NCBI RefSeq assembly: GCF_004005935.1
Contig: NZ_SACQ01000005.1
Location: forward strand, 1 to 64,000
Length of the DNA stretch: 64,000 nt
Reading direction: 5' to 3'
From: Neptunomonas marina
GTDB lineage: Bacteria > Pseudomonadota > Gammaproteobacteria > Pseudomonadales > Balneatricaceae
This document shows, one piece after another, positions 7,855 through 17,610 of the stretch; the first letter of the stretch is position 1; each line of letters opens with the position of its first letter. The position numbers were made by a program, and so were the translations under genes. Below the pieces are notes generated by a model. The model made no database searches. It saw nothing but the letters and a program-made list of their open reading frames with translations, and had not been told where the DNA came from.

Positions 7855-9069
7855 TTACCAGAAGATTACAACGTCATCGATTTGGATATTGTGCTGTGAT
7901 GTTGAGCCTTCGATAAAGCCAGAAGCCGACGTTGCTTGAACGTCGCTAATGGTCAGAGTCTGCTGAGTGTTAATCAGTTCCGTAGTCGCTGGGCCTGATG
8001 GATTATACATGACGCTTTTACGGTAAACCGACAGCTTATCACCGACCTTTAAGCCACTGCGTTGGCCAGAGGCTATCCACAAACGGTTGCTGTCTGCAGC
8101 CGTAATCCGGGCAGAAAAGGGCATACAGCGTAGTTTTTCAGTGATCTGCTTGGCGGCATCTTTTAAGAGATCGGCCACTGCCTTTCCGTACGCTTGCTCA
8201 TAGAAAGCGGGGGTCGCAAAGCCGGTTTGTTGGTTGGGTTGTAACGTCCAGCGTCCCTGTGTGGCAAGGCTGAACTGGTCGATCAGTGCACCGCTAAAGC
8301 CGTCGTGAATATAGAGGTCGATAGCAAAGTTACGTAGGTGTTTATCACTTTTGTAGTCTAAGCGATTGTAGGTGGATACGAAGAGGTTCTCCTCTTGCAT
8401 AACGCTTGGGTCGACCATCGAAAGATCACGTACCACACCAGAGACGATATATTGCGTGTCCAACTGCTGGCTATGGCGCATGAGTGTGGTGAGAGCACCA
8501 TTGTCTAATTGGTGAGTGGCCGCTGTGCTCAAGGGATTTTGTAGCTGTAAGTGCCCTGCATTGAGTGCTGATAGGTTTGGGTGGCGGTTGATTCGCTCAA
8601 CGAGCTGTTTGGCGAGGAGTGAATCGATGTGGCGAAAGCCCCCAAGGTTTTTCTGTGCAGGTTGTTCAACAGGAAAGGCTGACACTGCAACAGTTTTGCG
8701 AAAGCTATTGCCTGAACCGCCATTTTCGCAGGCGGTATCCACCTCTACCTCGGCGCGGATACGCACATGGAGCTTGTTGCCGAACAGCTTCTCATCCAAC
8801 ACTTCAACGTCGCGAATTGTACTCAGTGTAGAGACGCGCATATTATCGATCTCGAGAATGCCGTTGCTCAACTGCTGAGTGCTGCTGATGTAGGCGGCTG
8901 CTTGTAGCGAGGCCTGGCGCTTTGCATCGTTGATCGCTTGTTCCCGTGCTTTTCCTAAATCACCATCGACCAGAAACGCTTGTCCCGTCGCCTCAATGCT
9001 GGCGGCATGTGCCGCGGAAACAACACCGAGTAGAAGGAGCAGTAGAGTTGATCGAATATATCTCAACAT
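7855..9069 (-). CDS. flgT: Flagellar H-ring protein FlgT
   Basis: The ATG at 9069 gives a 404-residue protein with a clear Sec signal peptide (LLLLLLGVVSAAHA). A longer frame to 9201 would lose that signal. The mature start SIEATGQAFLVDGDLGKAREQAINDAKRQA is typical of FlgT. FlgT forms the H ring around the basal body of sodium-driven polar flagella in Vibrio and needs to be there for stator assembly. The divergent neighbours flgO and flgP support the call; this arrangement matches Vibrio. Confidence 0.88.
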   Translation of the reverse strand: MLRYIRSTLLLLLLGVVSAAHAASIEATGQAFLVDGDLGKAREQAINDAKRQASLQAAAYISSTQQLSNGILEIDNMRVSTLSTIRDVEVLDEKLFGNKLHVRIRAEVEVDTACENGGSGNSFRKTVAVSAFPVEQPAQKNLGGFRHIDSLLAKQLVERINRHPNLSALNAGHLQLQNPLSTAATHQLDNGALTTLMRHSQQLDTQYIVSGVVRDLSMVDPSVMQEENLFVSTYNRLDYKSDKHLRNFAIDLYIHDGFSGALIDQFSLATQGRWTLQPNQQTGFATPAFYEQAYGKAVADLLKDAAKQITEKLRCMPFSARITAADSNRLWIASGQRSGLKVGDKLSVYRKSVMYNPSGPATTELINTQQTLTISDVQATSASGFIEGSTSQHNIQIDDVVIFW

Positions 9070-9206
9070 GAGTGGGGCCCGACCGATATAGTTAATAGAC
9101 GCTAGAAAGGTATGCAATTTGCCGGCGACATGCAATCTATCGTTGATCTGCTTACCGATGTGAAAAGTGTGATAAATTGGTCTGAAAAAGTGTATGAGCA
9201 CAAAGC

Positions 9207-9899
9207 ATGAAATATAAGCGATTTAGCCTATTGTTGCTGTCAGTACTTGGGTTATCAGGATGCAGCTACCAGCAGCCTGTTGCGGTAACCATCGAGAAGC
9301 TGAGCCCGCAAGCGAGCAAGGCGGTGGTGAATCAGGCGCGGAATCAGGTCGTGGCTGAGCCTCATACCTATGGCTCCATTGAACAGCCGCGCTTGAGTGA
9401 CCCGGTCAGCCAAGCGGTGGAGCAGATGTCTGATCAGCTCATCAATGGCTTGAATCAAAGTCGAGTGAAGCGCTTCCCTGTTGCAGTGGTTAAGTTTATG
9501 CCGCTGCGCAACAGCGTGCCAGATCCGCTATTGGGTGAGCGTATTTCAGAGAGTTTTATATTCCCGATGCAACAGCGTGGCTATAACTTGGTTGACTATC
9601 GCGCGGTTAGTTTAGCCACGACGGTGAAGTCGCCGGTATCGCGACAAAATATCTCGGCGTTACGGCAGCGTTATAAGATCTTTTTTGTCCTGACGGGGAC
9701 CTACGCAAAACATCCCGATGGCATCACTTTGAATGCACGTGTGCTAGACACCACCACTCGCCAAGTCTTGGCGTCAGCACAAACGCATATCAGCAATGAT
9801 CTGCTGGAGGGGATGCGTCCGGGGTTTGATCCGGTGAAAGCACTACAAAACGGATACATCATTGAAAATGGTGTTGGGCCAGCAAGGGCAACGCGATGA
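9207..9899 (+). CDS. flgO: Flagellar outer-membrane lipoprotein FlgO
   Basis: The 230-residue lipoprotein has lipobox LSGC at about residues 16-19 and a FlgO-like domain (VAVVKFMPLRN, DPLLGERISESFI, GTYAKHPDGITLNARVLD). FlgO is needed for full motility and flagellar stability in vibrios. It sits 137 bp from the divergent flgT and overlaps flgP by 4 bp, so FlgO and FlgP are translationally linked. Confidence 0.88.
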   Translation: MKYKRFSLLLLSVLGLSGCSYQQPVAVTIEKLSPQASKAVVNQARNQVVAEPHTYGSIEQPRLSDPVSQAVEQMSDQLINGLNQSRVKRFPVAVVKFMPLRNSVPDPLLGERISESFIFPMQQRGYNLVDYRAVSLATTVKSPVSRQNISALRQRYKIFFVLTGTYAKHPDGITLNARVLDTTTRQVLASAQTHISNDLLEGMRPGFDPVKALQNGYIIENGVGPARATR

Positions 9900-10345
9900 A
9901 ATATATTGGACTACTGCTTTTAACTGTTATGTTGGCCGGTTGTGAGACGGCAGGAAAAACAGCTGTTGAACTTGTTGAAGCATTGCCAGATCTTCCACCC
10001 ACATCCGTTGAACCTGTTGAACCGGTTTGGGTGAGTGCAACCGGCTATGCACCTATTAGTTTGCAGCCTGGTGCAACGCGGCAGCAGAAAGTTGTGATGG
10101 CGATGCGGGCCTCTAAGCTACGGGCATATCAAGAACTGGTGGGTATTGTGCACGGACAGTATGTCTTCGGTACCACAACGGTCAACGATATGGTGCTACA
10201 GAGCGACTCTTTTAAAACAGCTGTTGCAGGATTTGTGCGTGGTGCCCGGGTGGTCAAGAGTTATCCGGTGCAGGATGATACGTATGCGACGGTATTAGAG
10301 GTGGATATGAATCAACTGCAGCGCGCCTGGAGCGAGCTGCAGTGA
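9896..10345 (+). CDS. flgP: Flagellar outer-membrane lipoprotein FlgP (LPP20 family)
   Basis: The 149-residue protein has a lipobox LAGC at residues 13-16 followed by an LPP20-type domain (RASKLRAYQELVGIVHGQYVF, VRGARVVKSYPV). FlgP associates with the H/basal disk of polar flagella and is required for motility. Its ATGA start overlaps the flgO stop. It converges with the DUF1244 gene 10 bp away. Confidence 0.88.
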   Translation: MKYIGLLLLTVMLAGCETAGKTAVELVEALPDLPPTSVEPVEPVWVSATGYAPISLQPGATRQQKVVMAMRASKLRAYQELVGIVHGQYVFGTTTVNDMVLQSDSFKTAVAGFVRGARVVKSYPVQDDTYATVLEVDMNQLQRAWSELQ

Positions 10346-10355
10346 TCGCTGTTAG

Positions 10356-10655
10356 TTAAGCTTTGTCGCTCGTGGCTTGGTTAAATGCTGCGAGCTGCTC
10401 AGCGGTTGCTTCCTGCTGATACTTGTCTTTCCATTGTGCGTACGGCTCGCCGTAAATCGCTTCGCGAGCGGCATCATAATCCATCTCTTCGCCGCGTTCT
10501 TGCGCTTCCGCTAAGTACCACTTAGATAAGCAGTTACGGCAAAAACCAGCAAGGTTCATCAGGTCGATATTCTGGACATCTTTGCGGCTGTCTAAGTGAG
10601 CCACAAGGCGGCGAAATGCAGCGGCTTCGATTTCGGTTTGTGTTTTAGTGTCCAT
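10356..10655 (-). CDS. DUF1244 family protein
   Basis: The ATG at 10655 (MDTKTQTEIEAAAFRRLVAHL) gives 99 residues, matching the usual size of DUF1244 proteins. It carries the family core DVQNIDLMNLAGFCRNCLSKW with two close Cys, which suggests metal binding. Upstream extension to 10796 would overlap glnD by more than 100 bp and lacks family resemblance. The Shine-Dalgarno (GGGAGCC) lies just after the glnD stop, so the two are probably co-transcribed. Function unknown. Confidence 0.85.
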   Translation of the reverse strand: MDTKTQTEIEAAAFRRLVAHLDSRKDVQNIDLMNLAGFCRNCLSKWYLAEAQERGEEMDYDAAREAIYGEPYAQWKDKYQQEATAEQLAAFNQATSDKA

Positions 10656-10665
10656 AAGGCTCCCG

Positions 10666-13362
10666 TTATTCGTCGCGGATATGTTCGTCGAGTTCTTTGC
10701 AGACTCTACGTTGCAAAGTTTCACACAGCTCAACATCACTGAAGGGCTGGCCATGCTCATCGGTAATAAAGAAGAAGTCCTCCACGCGTTCACCAACGCT
10801 GGCGATCTTCGCCTTGCGTACTGATATATTCATCTCAGAAAAAATCTGCCCAATACGCGCCAGCAGACCTGGACGGTCGGGTGATTGAACTTCCATAACC
10901 GTCAAATGGTTGTTTGGGTCGTTGCTCAAGAAAACCCGTGTTGGCATGGCAAACAGTTTCATCTGCCTTGGCACACGTCGATGAATGATCTCTGGATAAT
11001 CTTCTGGATCATCCAGTGCGTCAATCAGCTTTTCACGAATGCTATTTAAATAGGCGGGGTTCTCTGAAAGAGGCTCATTATCGTCGGTCAGTACGGTGTA
11101 CGTGTTTAGCGTGCGTCCATCGTCCGTCACGATGATGCGTGCATCTTGGATGTTTAAGCGCAGCTGGTCGAGTGTCGCGACGGTCGCCGAGAAGAGATTC
11201 GGTAGATCTTTGCTGTAGATGAAGATCTCTGTGGCGCCTTCATACACGCGATAGGAAGTTTTCTGGATCAATACCAGCGGTAGCTCGTTATCGCCGTGCT
11301 CTAGTATCGACTGGGTGTGCCAAGCAATATTTTTAGCTTCCTCGCGTAAAAAGTAGTCTTCGCCCAGCGTGTGCCAAAAGTCATCAACATCGTTTTCTGG
11401 TTTGCCGGCGCGCTTGAGGATGAACATCGCCTCGTGCTGCATCTGCTCAATCCGATCCTCTTTGTTGATCGGGTTTTCGAGGCCTCGGCGCAATACACGC
11501 TTAGTTTCCATGTAGAGCTGGCGCATCAGTGTGGCCCGCCAACTGTTCCAAAGGGTGTGGTTGGTAGCGTTGATATCCGCAACCGTCAGCACATAGAGGT
11601 AATCGAGGTGCACAATGTCACGTACCTGCATCGCGAAGGTATGTATCACCTCAGGATCCGAGATATCTTTACGCTGCGCCGTCATCGACATGAGAAGGTG
11701 GTTCTCCACCAACCAAGCCACAAGGTGGCTATCCCATTTGCCTAAATGGTGGCGTTCGCAAAATGCCATGGCATCCACGGCACCTAGCTCCGAGTGATCG
11801 CCGCCGCGGCCCTTAGCGATATCATGGAAGAGACCTGCGATATAAAGCAGGTCGATCTTAGGTAGTTGGTTAACAACGCGATGGGCAATGGGGAACTGCT
11901 CACGATATTCAGGGTGGCGGAATTGGCGCATCTTCTGAATAACTTTTAGCGTGTGCGCATCCACGGTGTAGATGTGGAACAAGTCGTGCTGCATCTGACC
12001 CACTATACGGCCAAACTCCGGCAAATAGCGCCCAAGGATGCCGTAGCGGTTCATGCGCTTCAGTTCTGTGGAGACGCCGTTCTGCGAGCGCAGTAACTCC
12101 ATGAATAGTGTGGTGTTGCGCAGATCGTTGCGGAACTCATCATCAATAAGATGCCTGTGGTCACGAATCAAACGGATCGTTGAGGCGCGCACGCCAGTGA
12201 TCTCATCGTTTTGAGCGATCAACACAAAAGATTCAAGCAGTGCAAAGGGGTGGTGCTCGAATACCTTATCGTAGGTCACTTCGAGACGGCGGTTACGAAT
12301 CTGAAAGCGTTTGTTAATCGGTGTAACGACCTGCTCATCTTCGGTTTTGAGGATCGCTTCATCGAAATACTGGAGCAACATATCGTTGAACTCGGCCATC
12401 GTCATGGCGACACGATAGTATTTGCTCATAAACTGCTCAACAGCCAGCGCGCCGTCTTGATCAGCGTAACCAAAGAACGCGGCCAGAGATCGTTGATGGT
12501 CGAACAAAAGACGGTCTTCACGGCGGTTGCACTGCAAGTGCAGCGCATAGCGCACGGTCCACAGGTAGAGTTCGCCTTTGTTGAGGGTTTCGAGTTCAGA
12601 CTCGGTTACGAAGCCATGATCGACCAGGTCTCGTATGTATGTTGCACCGAAGTGCCGTTTGGCAACCCAGCCAATGGTTTGCAGGTCCCGCAACCCGCCG
12701 GGTGAGTTTTTGAGATTCGGCTCTAAGTTGTACTCAGTGTTATTCGTTTTCTCGTGGCGATTTGTTTGCTCTCGCAGCTTGGCCAGAAAGAACTCTTTAT
12801 CTGTCCAAGCGCCTTCCGAGGTAACGCGGTCATACATGCGTTGGTGTAGCGTAGGGTCCCCGGTTAGGGGGCGTGACTCAATGAGGTTTGTAGCGATCGT
12901 GATATCGTCACGCGCTTCGGTGTAGCAGTCTTCAATGGTGCGTACGCTAGAGCCAATCTCGAGATTGATATCCCACAAAAGTGTGAGGAACTGGCTGATG
13001 CTCTCTTCAAATGCCTGTGGTTCGATGCCATCCACCAAAATCATGATATCGACATCGGAATGAGGGTGGAGCTCTCCTCGACCGTAGCCTCCGACGGCAA
13101 CCAGTGATACTTGCGCATCCGATGGCCAGTCAAAGAGATTCCATGCTGATGTTAGCACCCTATCGATAACGCTCGCTCGCCCGTATACCAGCTTGCGAAT
13201 ATCTTCACCTTCGCGGAAACGTTCGTTCATCTCCTCGGTAGCCTGTGCAATGGTCTCTTTATAAACCTTAAACGGAGGCTCTCCGGTGATGAGCCGCAGC
13301 TCCATCGTTTCGCTGTCGATATAGTCGCCGACATCGACGAGTTGCTGAAGGTGCGTTGTCAT
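10666..13362 (-). CDS. glnD: [Protein-PII] uridylyltransferase / uridylyl-removing enzyme
   Basis: The 898-residue protein has the nucleotidyltransferase signature GGYGRGELHPHSDVDIMIL near residues 90-110, an HD hydrolase domain (HTLKVIQ... LFHDIAKGRGGDHSELGA, about residues 470-530) and two C-terminal ACT domains that sense glutamine (first near 715, second near 825 with SPDRPGLLARIGQIF). GlnD uridylylates or deuridylylates PII (GlnB/GlnK) according to glutamine level. It lies directly downstream of map on the same strand (16-nt gap), as in many gammaproteobacteria. Length and domains are complete. Confidence 0.97.
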   Translation of the reverse strand: MTTHLQQLVDVGDYIDSETMELRLITGEPPFKVYKETIAQATEEMNERFREGEDIRKLVYGRASVIDRVLTSAWNLFDWPSDAQVSLVAVGGYGRGELHPHSDVDIMILVDGIEPQAFEESISQFLTLLWDINLEIGSSVRTIEDCYTEARDDITIATNLIESRPLTGDPTLHQRMYDRVTSEGAWTDKEFFLAKLREQTNRHEKTNNTEYNLEPNLKNSPGGLRDLQTIGWVAKRHFGATYIRDLVDHGFVTESELETLNKGELYLWTVRYALHLQCNRREDRLLFDHQRSLAAFFGYADQDGALAVEQFMSKYYRVAMTMAEFNDMLLQYFDEAILKTEDEQVVTPINKRFQIRNRRLEVTYDKVFEHHPFALLESFVLIAQNDEITGVRASTIRLIRDHRHLIDDEFRNDLRNTTLFMELLRSQNGVSTELKRMNRYGILGRYLPEFGRIVGQMQHDLFHIYTVDAHTLKVIQKMRQFRHPEYREQFPIAHRVVNQLPKIDLLYIAGLFHDIAKGRGGDHSELGAVDAMAFCERHHLGKWDSHLVAWLVENHLLMSMTAQRKDISDPEVIHTFAMQVRDIVHLDYLYVLTVADINATNHTLWNSWRATLMRQLYMETKRVLRRGLENPINKEDRIEQMQHEAMFILKRAGKPENDVDDFWHTLGEDYFLREEAKNIAWHTQSILEHGDNELPLVLIQKTSYRVYEGATEIFIYSKDLPNLFSATVATLDQLRLNIQDARIIVTDDGRTLNTYTVLTDDNEPLSENPAYLNSIREKLIDALDDPEDYPEIIHRRVPRQMKLFAMPTRVFLSNDPNNHLTVMEVQSPDRPGLLARIGQIFSEMNISVRKAKIASVGERVEDFFFITDEHGQPFSDVELCETLQRRVCKELDEHIRDE

Positions 13363-13378
13363 AGGTGCTTAACTCATT

Positions 13379-14149
13379 TTAATAGTTTTCTTCGCTACGC
13401 TTGGTCAGAACTTCGTAGCCATCGGCAGTCACGAGGATCGTATGTTCCCACTGCGCGGATAGGCGGCGGTCGGCAGTTTCCACGGTCCAGCCATCCTTCT
13501 TAGATAATTTGACGTGGCGCTTACCTGCGTTGATCATTGGCTCAATCGTAAAAATCATACCCTCTTCGAGGGTGACGCCGGTACCGGGGCGGCCGTAGTG
13601 CAACACTTGAGGTTCTTCGTGGAACTCCTTGCCGATGCCATGGCCGCAGTATTCACGAACCACGCTATAGTGCTGGGATTCTGCATACTGCTGGATCACG
13701 TGGCCAATATCGCCAAGTTTGGCACCAGGCTTGACCAGTTCAATACCTTTTTGCAGGCACTCGAGTGTCACGTCAACGAGACGGCGAGCGTGAGGTTGCT
13801 CTTTGCCAACAAAGAACATTTTGCTCGTGTCGCCATGGTAGCCATCTTTGATGACGGTAATGTCGATGTTAATTATATCACCGTCTTTTAGCTTCTTGTC
13901 ATTTGGGATGCCGTGGCAGACAACTTGGTTGACTGACGTGCAGATTGACTTGGGAAAACCGTGATAGTTAAGAGGTGCTGGAATCGCCTGTTGCTCATTC
14001 GTGATGTAGTCGTGGCAAATTTGATTCAGTTCATTCGTCGTTACGCCCGCTTTTACATGGGGCTCGATCATCTCAAGCACCTCTGCGGCAAGGCGCCCCG
14101 CGACGCGCATCTTTTCAATTTCTTCAGCGGTTTTAATAACAATAGTCAT
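13379..14149 (-). CDS. map: Methionine aminopeptidase, type I
   Basis: The 256-residue protein shows the metal-ligand pattern of type I MAPs: HGIPNDKKLKDGDIINIDITV and DGYHGDTSKMF (two Asp), GHGIGKEFHEEP (His) and FTIEPMIN (Glu), with the last Glu in SAQWEHTI. It removes N-terminal Met from nascent proteins. It is divergent from rpsB, the classical arrangement, and precedes glnD on its own strand. Confidence 0.96.
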   Translation of the reverse strand: MTIVIKTAEEIEKMRVAGRLAAEVLEMIEPHVKAGVTTNELNQICHDYITNEQQAIPAPLNYHGFPKSICTSVNQVVCHGIPNDKKLKDGDIINIDITVIKDGYHGDTSKMFFVGKEQPHARRLVDVTLECLQKGIELVKPGAKLGDIGHVIQQYAESQHYSVVREYCGHGIGKEFHEEPQVLHYGRPGTGVTLEEGMIFTIEPMINAGKRHVKLSKKDGWTVETADRRLSAQWEHTILVTADGYEVLTKRSEENY

Positions 14150-14305
14150 AAAGTCATCACGTATTAGCTGCAGGCAGTGTGTGACTGCTGCAGAAGATTA
14201 AAAGGACTGTCGTGCAATTGTATCAACCTCGTTCGCTTGTGGAAAATATCCCATGCTCGGCGGCAGCTTATTGCGCAAGGAACTGTAGGGGATGAGTAAT
14301 TTATC

Positions 14306-14472
14306 TTTAATCAAAGGGCGCTTTGTGGTATAAATCGCGCACCCGAAATCGCAGGTACGGTTTCGGAGTATATCCCACACACATACCGACACAGTTTCTG
14401 GGTGCCGCACTGCGGTTGGGAGCTGGGGTATGTGGAGGTAAAACCCAATAAACTACAGGAAATTGCTAAATC
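14306..14472 (+). promoter_or_regulatory. rpsB promoter and structured leader
   Basis: The map-rpsB gap (14150-14472) contains an extended -10 box, TGGTATAAA (TATAAA at 14329-14334), followed by a GC-rich discriminator typical of stringently controlled promoters. The -35 region near 14306-14311 is weak. The leader can fold: CCGAAA (14343-14348) pairs with TTTCGG (14361-14366), and CACATACC (14380-14387) with GGTATGTG (14427-14434), enclosing CCGCACTGCGG. Known context: rpsB-tsf is autoregulated by S2 through its leader. A further near-perfect hairpin at 14168-14193 lies upstream of map. Confidence 0.6.
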
Positions 14473-15207
14473 ATGGCACAAGTTACAATGCGTGACCTGC
14501 TAAAAGCAGGTGTTCACTTTGGTCACCAAACTCGTTACTGGAACCCAAAAATGTCTCAATACATTTTTGGTGCTCGTAACAAAATCCATATCATCAACCT
14601 TGAGCACACGCTGCCAGCACTGAACGGTGCGTTGGACGTGGTTAAAGGTATGGCTCAGAACAAGAACAAAATCTTGTTCGTTGGTACTAAACGCGCAGCT
14701 AGCAAAATCATCAAAGAAGAAGCTCAGCGTGTAAGCATGCCTTACGTAAACCACCGTTGGTTGGGTGGTATGCTGACTAACTACAAAACTATTCGTCAGT
14801 CTATCCGTCGTCTACGCGACCTAGAATCTGCAGCGAACGATGGTACTTTCGCTCAGTTGACTAAGAAAGAAGCGCTGATGCGTCAGCGTGAAATGGATAA
14901 GCTAGAGCGCTCTATCGGTGGTATCAAGGACATGGGCGGTCTTCCAGACGCGCTATTCGTTGTTGATGTTGATCACGAGCGTATCGCTGTAAACGAAGCG
15001 AACAAGCTGGGCATTCCAGTTATCGGTATCGTTGATACGAACAGCAACCCAGATGGTGTTGATTACGTTATCCCAGGTAACGATGACGCACTGCGCGCAA
15101 TCCAAATCTACGTTCAGTCTGTTGCAAATGCATGTGCTGAAGGTGGTGAAGTTGCTGGTGGCGAAAAGAGCGAATTCGTTGAAGTAGAAGAGTCTGCTGC
15201 AGAGTAA
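14473..15207 (+). CDS. rpsB: 30S ribosomal protein S2
   Basis: The 244-residue protein has the complete S2 pattern: [22 protein letters not shown] at the start, then [14 protein letters not shown] and [25 protein letters not shown]. The C-terminus is acidic. S2 joins late in small-subunit assembly near the anti-Shine-Dalgarno region with S1. The gene heads the rpsB-tsf-pyrH-frr-uppS-cdsA cluster and is separated from tsf by a strong terminator-like hairpin. Confidence 0.98.
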   Translation: MAQVTMRDLLKAGVHFGHQTRYWNPKMSQYIFGARNKIHIINLEHTLPALNGALDVVKGMAQNKNKILFVGTKRAASKIIKEEAQRVSMPYVNHRWLGGMLTNYKTIRQSIRRLRDLESAANDGTFAQLTKKEALMRQREMDKLERSIGGIKDMGGLPDALFVVDVDHERIAVNEANKLGIPVIGIVDTNSNPDGVDYVIPGNDDALRAIQIYVQSVANACAEGGEVAGGEKSEFVEVEESAAE

Positions 15208-15253
15208 TTACTCTGTCAAATGTGAAGTTTATCTTCTGCAGAGTCGTATATAA

Positions 15254-15276
15254 GGGGAGCCGCGCTCCCCTTTTTT
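15254..15276 (+). terminator. Terminator/attenuator between rpsB and tsf
   Basis: A perfect 7-bp GC stem (GGGGAGC / GCTCCCC, 3-nt loop) is followed by six T residues. In E. coli the same gap also has an attenuating hairpin that lowers tsf relative to rpsB, so partial readthrough is likely. Confidence 0.88.
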
Positions 15277-15311
15277 AGATTTTGATTGAACCAATCAAGG
15301 GGTAATGAAAA

Positions 15312-16172
15312 ATGGCGGGTGTATCAGCGAAGCTGGTTAAAGAACTGCGTGATCGTACTGGTCTTGGAATGCTTGAGTGCAAAAAAGCACTGGCTGAAAA
15401 TGACGGTGATATTGAGAAAGCGATTGAAGAGCTGCGTAAATCTTCTGGTATGAAGGCTGCTAAAAAAGCAGGTCGTACAGCAGCTGATGGTGTTGTTGTT
15501 GCACGAGTTGCAGATGATAATTCTTACGGCATTATCGTTGAAATCAACTCTGAGACTGACTTCGTTGCGCGCGATGAAGGCTTCTTGGCGTTTGCTTCTC
15601 AGGTAGCCGATGCAGTATTTGCTGCTAAGACAGAAGACGTTGCTTCTTTGATGGCTGGTGAGCTGGAATCTGCACGTGAAGCGCTGGTTCAGAAGATCGG
15701 TGAAAACATCGGTGTTCGTCGCGCAGTTGTAGTTGAAGGCGAAAACGTAGATGCATACGTACACAGCAACAACCGTATCGCTGCACTCGTTGCGCTAAAC
15801 GGTGCTAATGCTGAAGCGGCGAAAGACGTTGCTATGCACGTAACAGCTGTTAACCCTCAGGTTGTATCTAAAGATGATATGCCTGAAGAGGTGATCAACA
15901 AAGAGAAAGAGATCATCATGGCTCAGCCAGACATGGCTAGCAAGCCTGCTGAAATCGCTGAGAAGATGGTTGTTGGTCGTATCAACAAGTTCTTGGCTGA
16001 AAACAGCCTTGTTGAGCAGCAGTTCGTTAAAAACCCAGACCAAAAAGTTGGTGAGATGGTAAAAGCTGCTGGTGGTAGCGTTGCTTCTTTCGCTCGTTTG
16101 GAAGTGGGTGAAGGTATCGAAGTTGAACAAGTTGACTTCGCTGCAGAAGTAGCTGCTCAGCTGAACGGCTAA
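15312..16172 (+). CDS. tsf: Elongation factor Ts
   Basis: The 286-residue protein begins with the UBA-like domain ([19 protein letters not shown]) and contains the exchange-core motifs [12 protein letters not shown] and [21 protein letters not shown], ending with the family's C-terminal [14 protein letters not shown] region. EF-Ts catalyses GDP/GTP exchange on EF-Tu. It follows rpsB with a conserved order and spacing. Confidence 0.98.
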   Translation: MAGVSAKLVKELRDRTGLGMLECKKALAENDGDIEKAIEELRKSSGMKAAKKAGRTAADGVVVARVADDNSYGIIVEINSETDFVARDEGFLAFASQVADAVFAAKTEDVASLMAGELESAREALVQKIGENIGVRRAVVVEGENVDAYVHSNNRIAALVALNGANAEAAKDVAMHVTAVNPQVVSKDDMPEEVINKEKEIIMAQPDMASKPAEIAEKMVVGRINKFLAENSLVEQQFVKNPDQKVGEMVKAAGGSVASFARLEVGEGIEVEQVDFAAEVAAQLNG

Positions 16173-16188
16173 GCTCTACTTTGTATCC

Positions 16189-16223
16189 GATGAATGTGCT
16201 GTATTGCAGCGCATTCATCGTTT
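16189..16223 (+). terminator. Weak hairpin after tsf
   Basis: GATGAATG (16189-16196) pairs with CATTCATC (16212-16219), with an inner GCTG/GCAG extension. Only three T residues follow, so termination is probably partial and pyrH may still be read from upstream. Confidence 0.45.
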
Positions 16224-16262
16224 AGACTCTAATTCCTCTAACTTCGTTCGCGGAGACTTCTT

Positions 16263-17024
16263 ATGCCTACCGAAAACACTAAGCGTGCCCATTATAAACG
16301 TATTCTTTTAAAGCTCAGCGGTGAAGCGCTGATGGGCGAAGAGAATTTTGGTATCGACCCAAAAGTTCTCAACCGTATGGCCCTTGAGATTGGCCAGCTA
16401 GTCGGGATTGGTGTTCAGGTTGGTATAGTGATTGGTGGCGGCAACCTATTTCGGGGTGCGGCACTTAGCGCAGCAGGCCTAGATCGCGTAACTGGCGACC
16501 ACATGGGTATGCTTGCAACTGTAATGAATTCTCTAGCATTACGTGATGCGTTGGAACGCTCCAATATTGCGACGCGCGTTATGTCTGCTATCCCAATGAG
16601 CGGTGTGGTTGATCATTACGATCGCCGTAACGCGATGCGTTATTTGAGCCAGGGCGATGTGGTTATCTTCTCTGCTGGCACGGGTAACCCTTTCTTTACA
16701 ACTGATTCAGCAGCGTGTTTGCGTGGTATCGAGATTGAAGCTGACGTTGTTTTGAAAGCGACAAAAGTAGACGGTGTATACACGGCAGATCCGATGAAGG
16801 ATCCGAGTGCTAAGCGTTACCTACACCTGTCATACGATGAAGTATTAGAAAAGCAGCTCGGCGTTATGGATCTGACTGCTATTTGCTTAACTCGTGACCA
16901 TGCGATGCCGTTACGAGTATTTAATATGAACCGCCCAGGCGCTCTTGTGAATCTGCTTATGGGTGGCGATGAAGGTACCCTCATCACTGAAGGTGAGGAA
17001 ATAGGAGAAAAGTATGCTGAATGA
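16263..17024 (+). CDS. pyrH: Uridylate kinase
   Basis: The 253-residue amino-acid-kinase-fold protein has [14 protein letters not shown] at the start, [10 protein letters not shown] (phosphate loop), [11 protein letters not shown] (UMP site) and [13 protein letters not shown]. It phosphorylates UMP to UDP as a hexamer in the cytosol. Its 3' end overlaps the frr start by 11 bp, so the two are translationally coupled. Confidence 0.98.
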   Translation: MPTENTKRAHYKRILLKLSGEALMGEENFGIDPKVLNRMALEIGQLVGIGVQVGIVIGGGNLFRGAALSAAGLDRVTGDHMGMLATVMNSLALRDALERSNIATRVMSAIPMSGVVDHYDRRNAMRYLSQGDVVIFSAGTGNPFFTTDSAACLRGIEIEADVVLKATKVDGVYTADPMKDPSAKRYLHLSYDEVLEKQLGVMDLTAICLTRDHAMPLRVFNMNRPGALVNLLMGGDEGTLITEGEEIGEKYAE

Positions 17025-17571
17025 GATCGCTCAAGATGCTGAAGCACGCATGAAGAAAAGTGCTGATGCGTTGGTTGAAAACTTTAAGAAGATTCGTACC
17101 GGGCGCGCGCACCCAAGCCTGCTGGACTCCATTCAGATCTCTTACTACGGCTCTGATGTGCCTTTGTCACAAGTGGCTAACGTAAGCGTTGAAGATGCGC
17201 GTACGCTGATGATCTCTCCATGGGAAAAGCAGCTTGTAACAGACGTCGAGAAAGCGATTTATAAGTCGGATCTGGGCTTGAACCCTGCCACAAATGGTGG
17301 CGTGATTCGTGTTCCAATGCCGCCGCTGACTGAAGAGACGCGTAAAGGCTACATTCGTCAGGCTCGTCAAGAAGCTGAAACAGCGCGTGTATCGGTGCGT
17401 AACATTCGCCGCGATGCGAACAGCGACTTGAAAGATCTTCTTAAGGAGAAGGAGATCTCTGAAGATGAAGAACGCCGCGGTCAGGATGGCATCCAGAAAT
17501 TGACTGATAAGTACGTTTCTGAAATCGATAGCCTGCTTGAGAAAAAAGAAGCGGATTTGATGGAAATCTAA
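17014..17571 (+). CDS. frr: Ribosome recycling factor
   Basis: The 185-residue protein has the standard RRF length and motifs: the three-helix-bundle segment [13 protein letters not shown], the domain II loop, and [22 protein letters not shown] near the C-terminus. With EF-G it splits post-termination ribosomes. It starts inside the pyrH 3' end. Confidence 0.98.
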   Translation: MLNEIAQDAEARMKKSADALVENFKKIRTGRAHPSLLDSIQISYYGSDVPLSQVANVSVEDARTLMISPWEKQLVTDVEKAIYKSDLGLNPATNGGVIRVPMPPLTEETRKGYIRQARQEAETARVSVRNIRRDANSDLKDLLKEKEISEDEERRGQDGIQKLTDKYVSEIDSLLEKKEADLMEI

Positions 17572-17582
17572 CAGGGTTTTAA

Positions 17583-17600
17583 GGGGCGTTGCGGCGCCCC
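17583..17600 (+). terminator. GC hairpin between frr and uppS
   Basis: GGGGCG (17583-17588) pairs with CGCCCC (17595-17600), and TTTT follows seven bases later, just before the uppS ATG. It is a weak terminator or an attenuating structure that could also affect uppS translation. Confidence 0.45.
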
Positions 17601-17610
17601 TGTTGCTTTT

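Noticed and set aside
9070-9206. Sigma-54 promoter between flgT and flgO
   Set aside because: GG and GC elements near 9110-9135 have the wrong spacing (8 instead of 12 bp between doublets), so I do not call it.
12211-12705. Long open frame on the plus strand opposite glnD
   Set aside because: It runs antisense to the catalytic middle of glnD, has no ribosome-binding site worth the name and no recognisable family; it is a shadow of glnD codon use.
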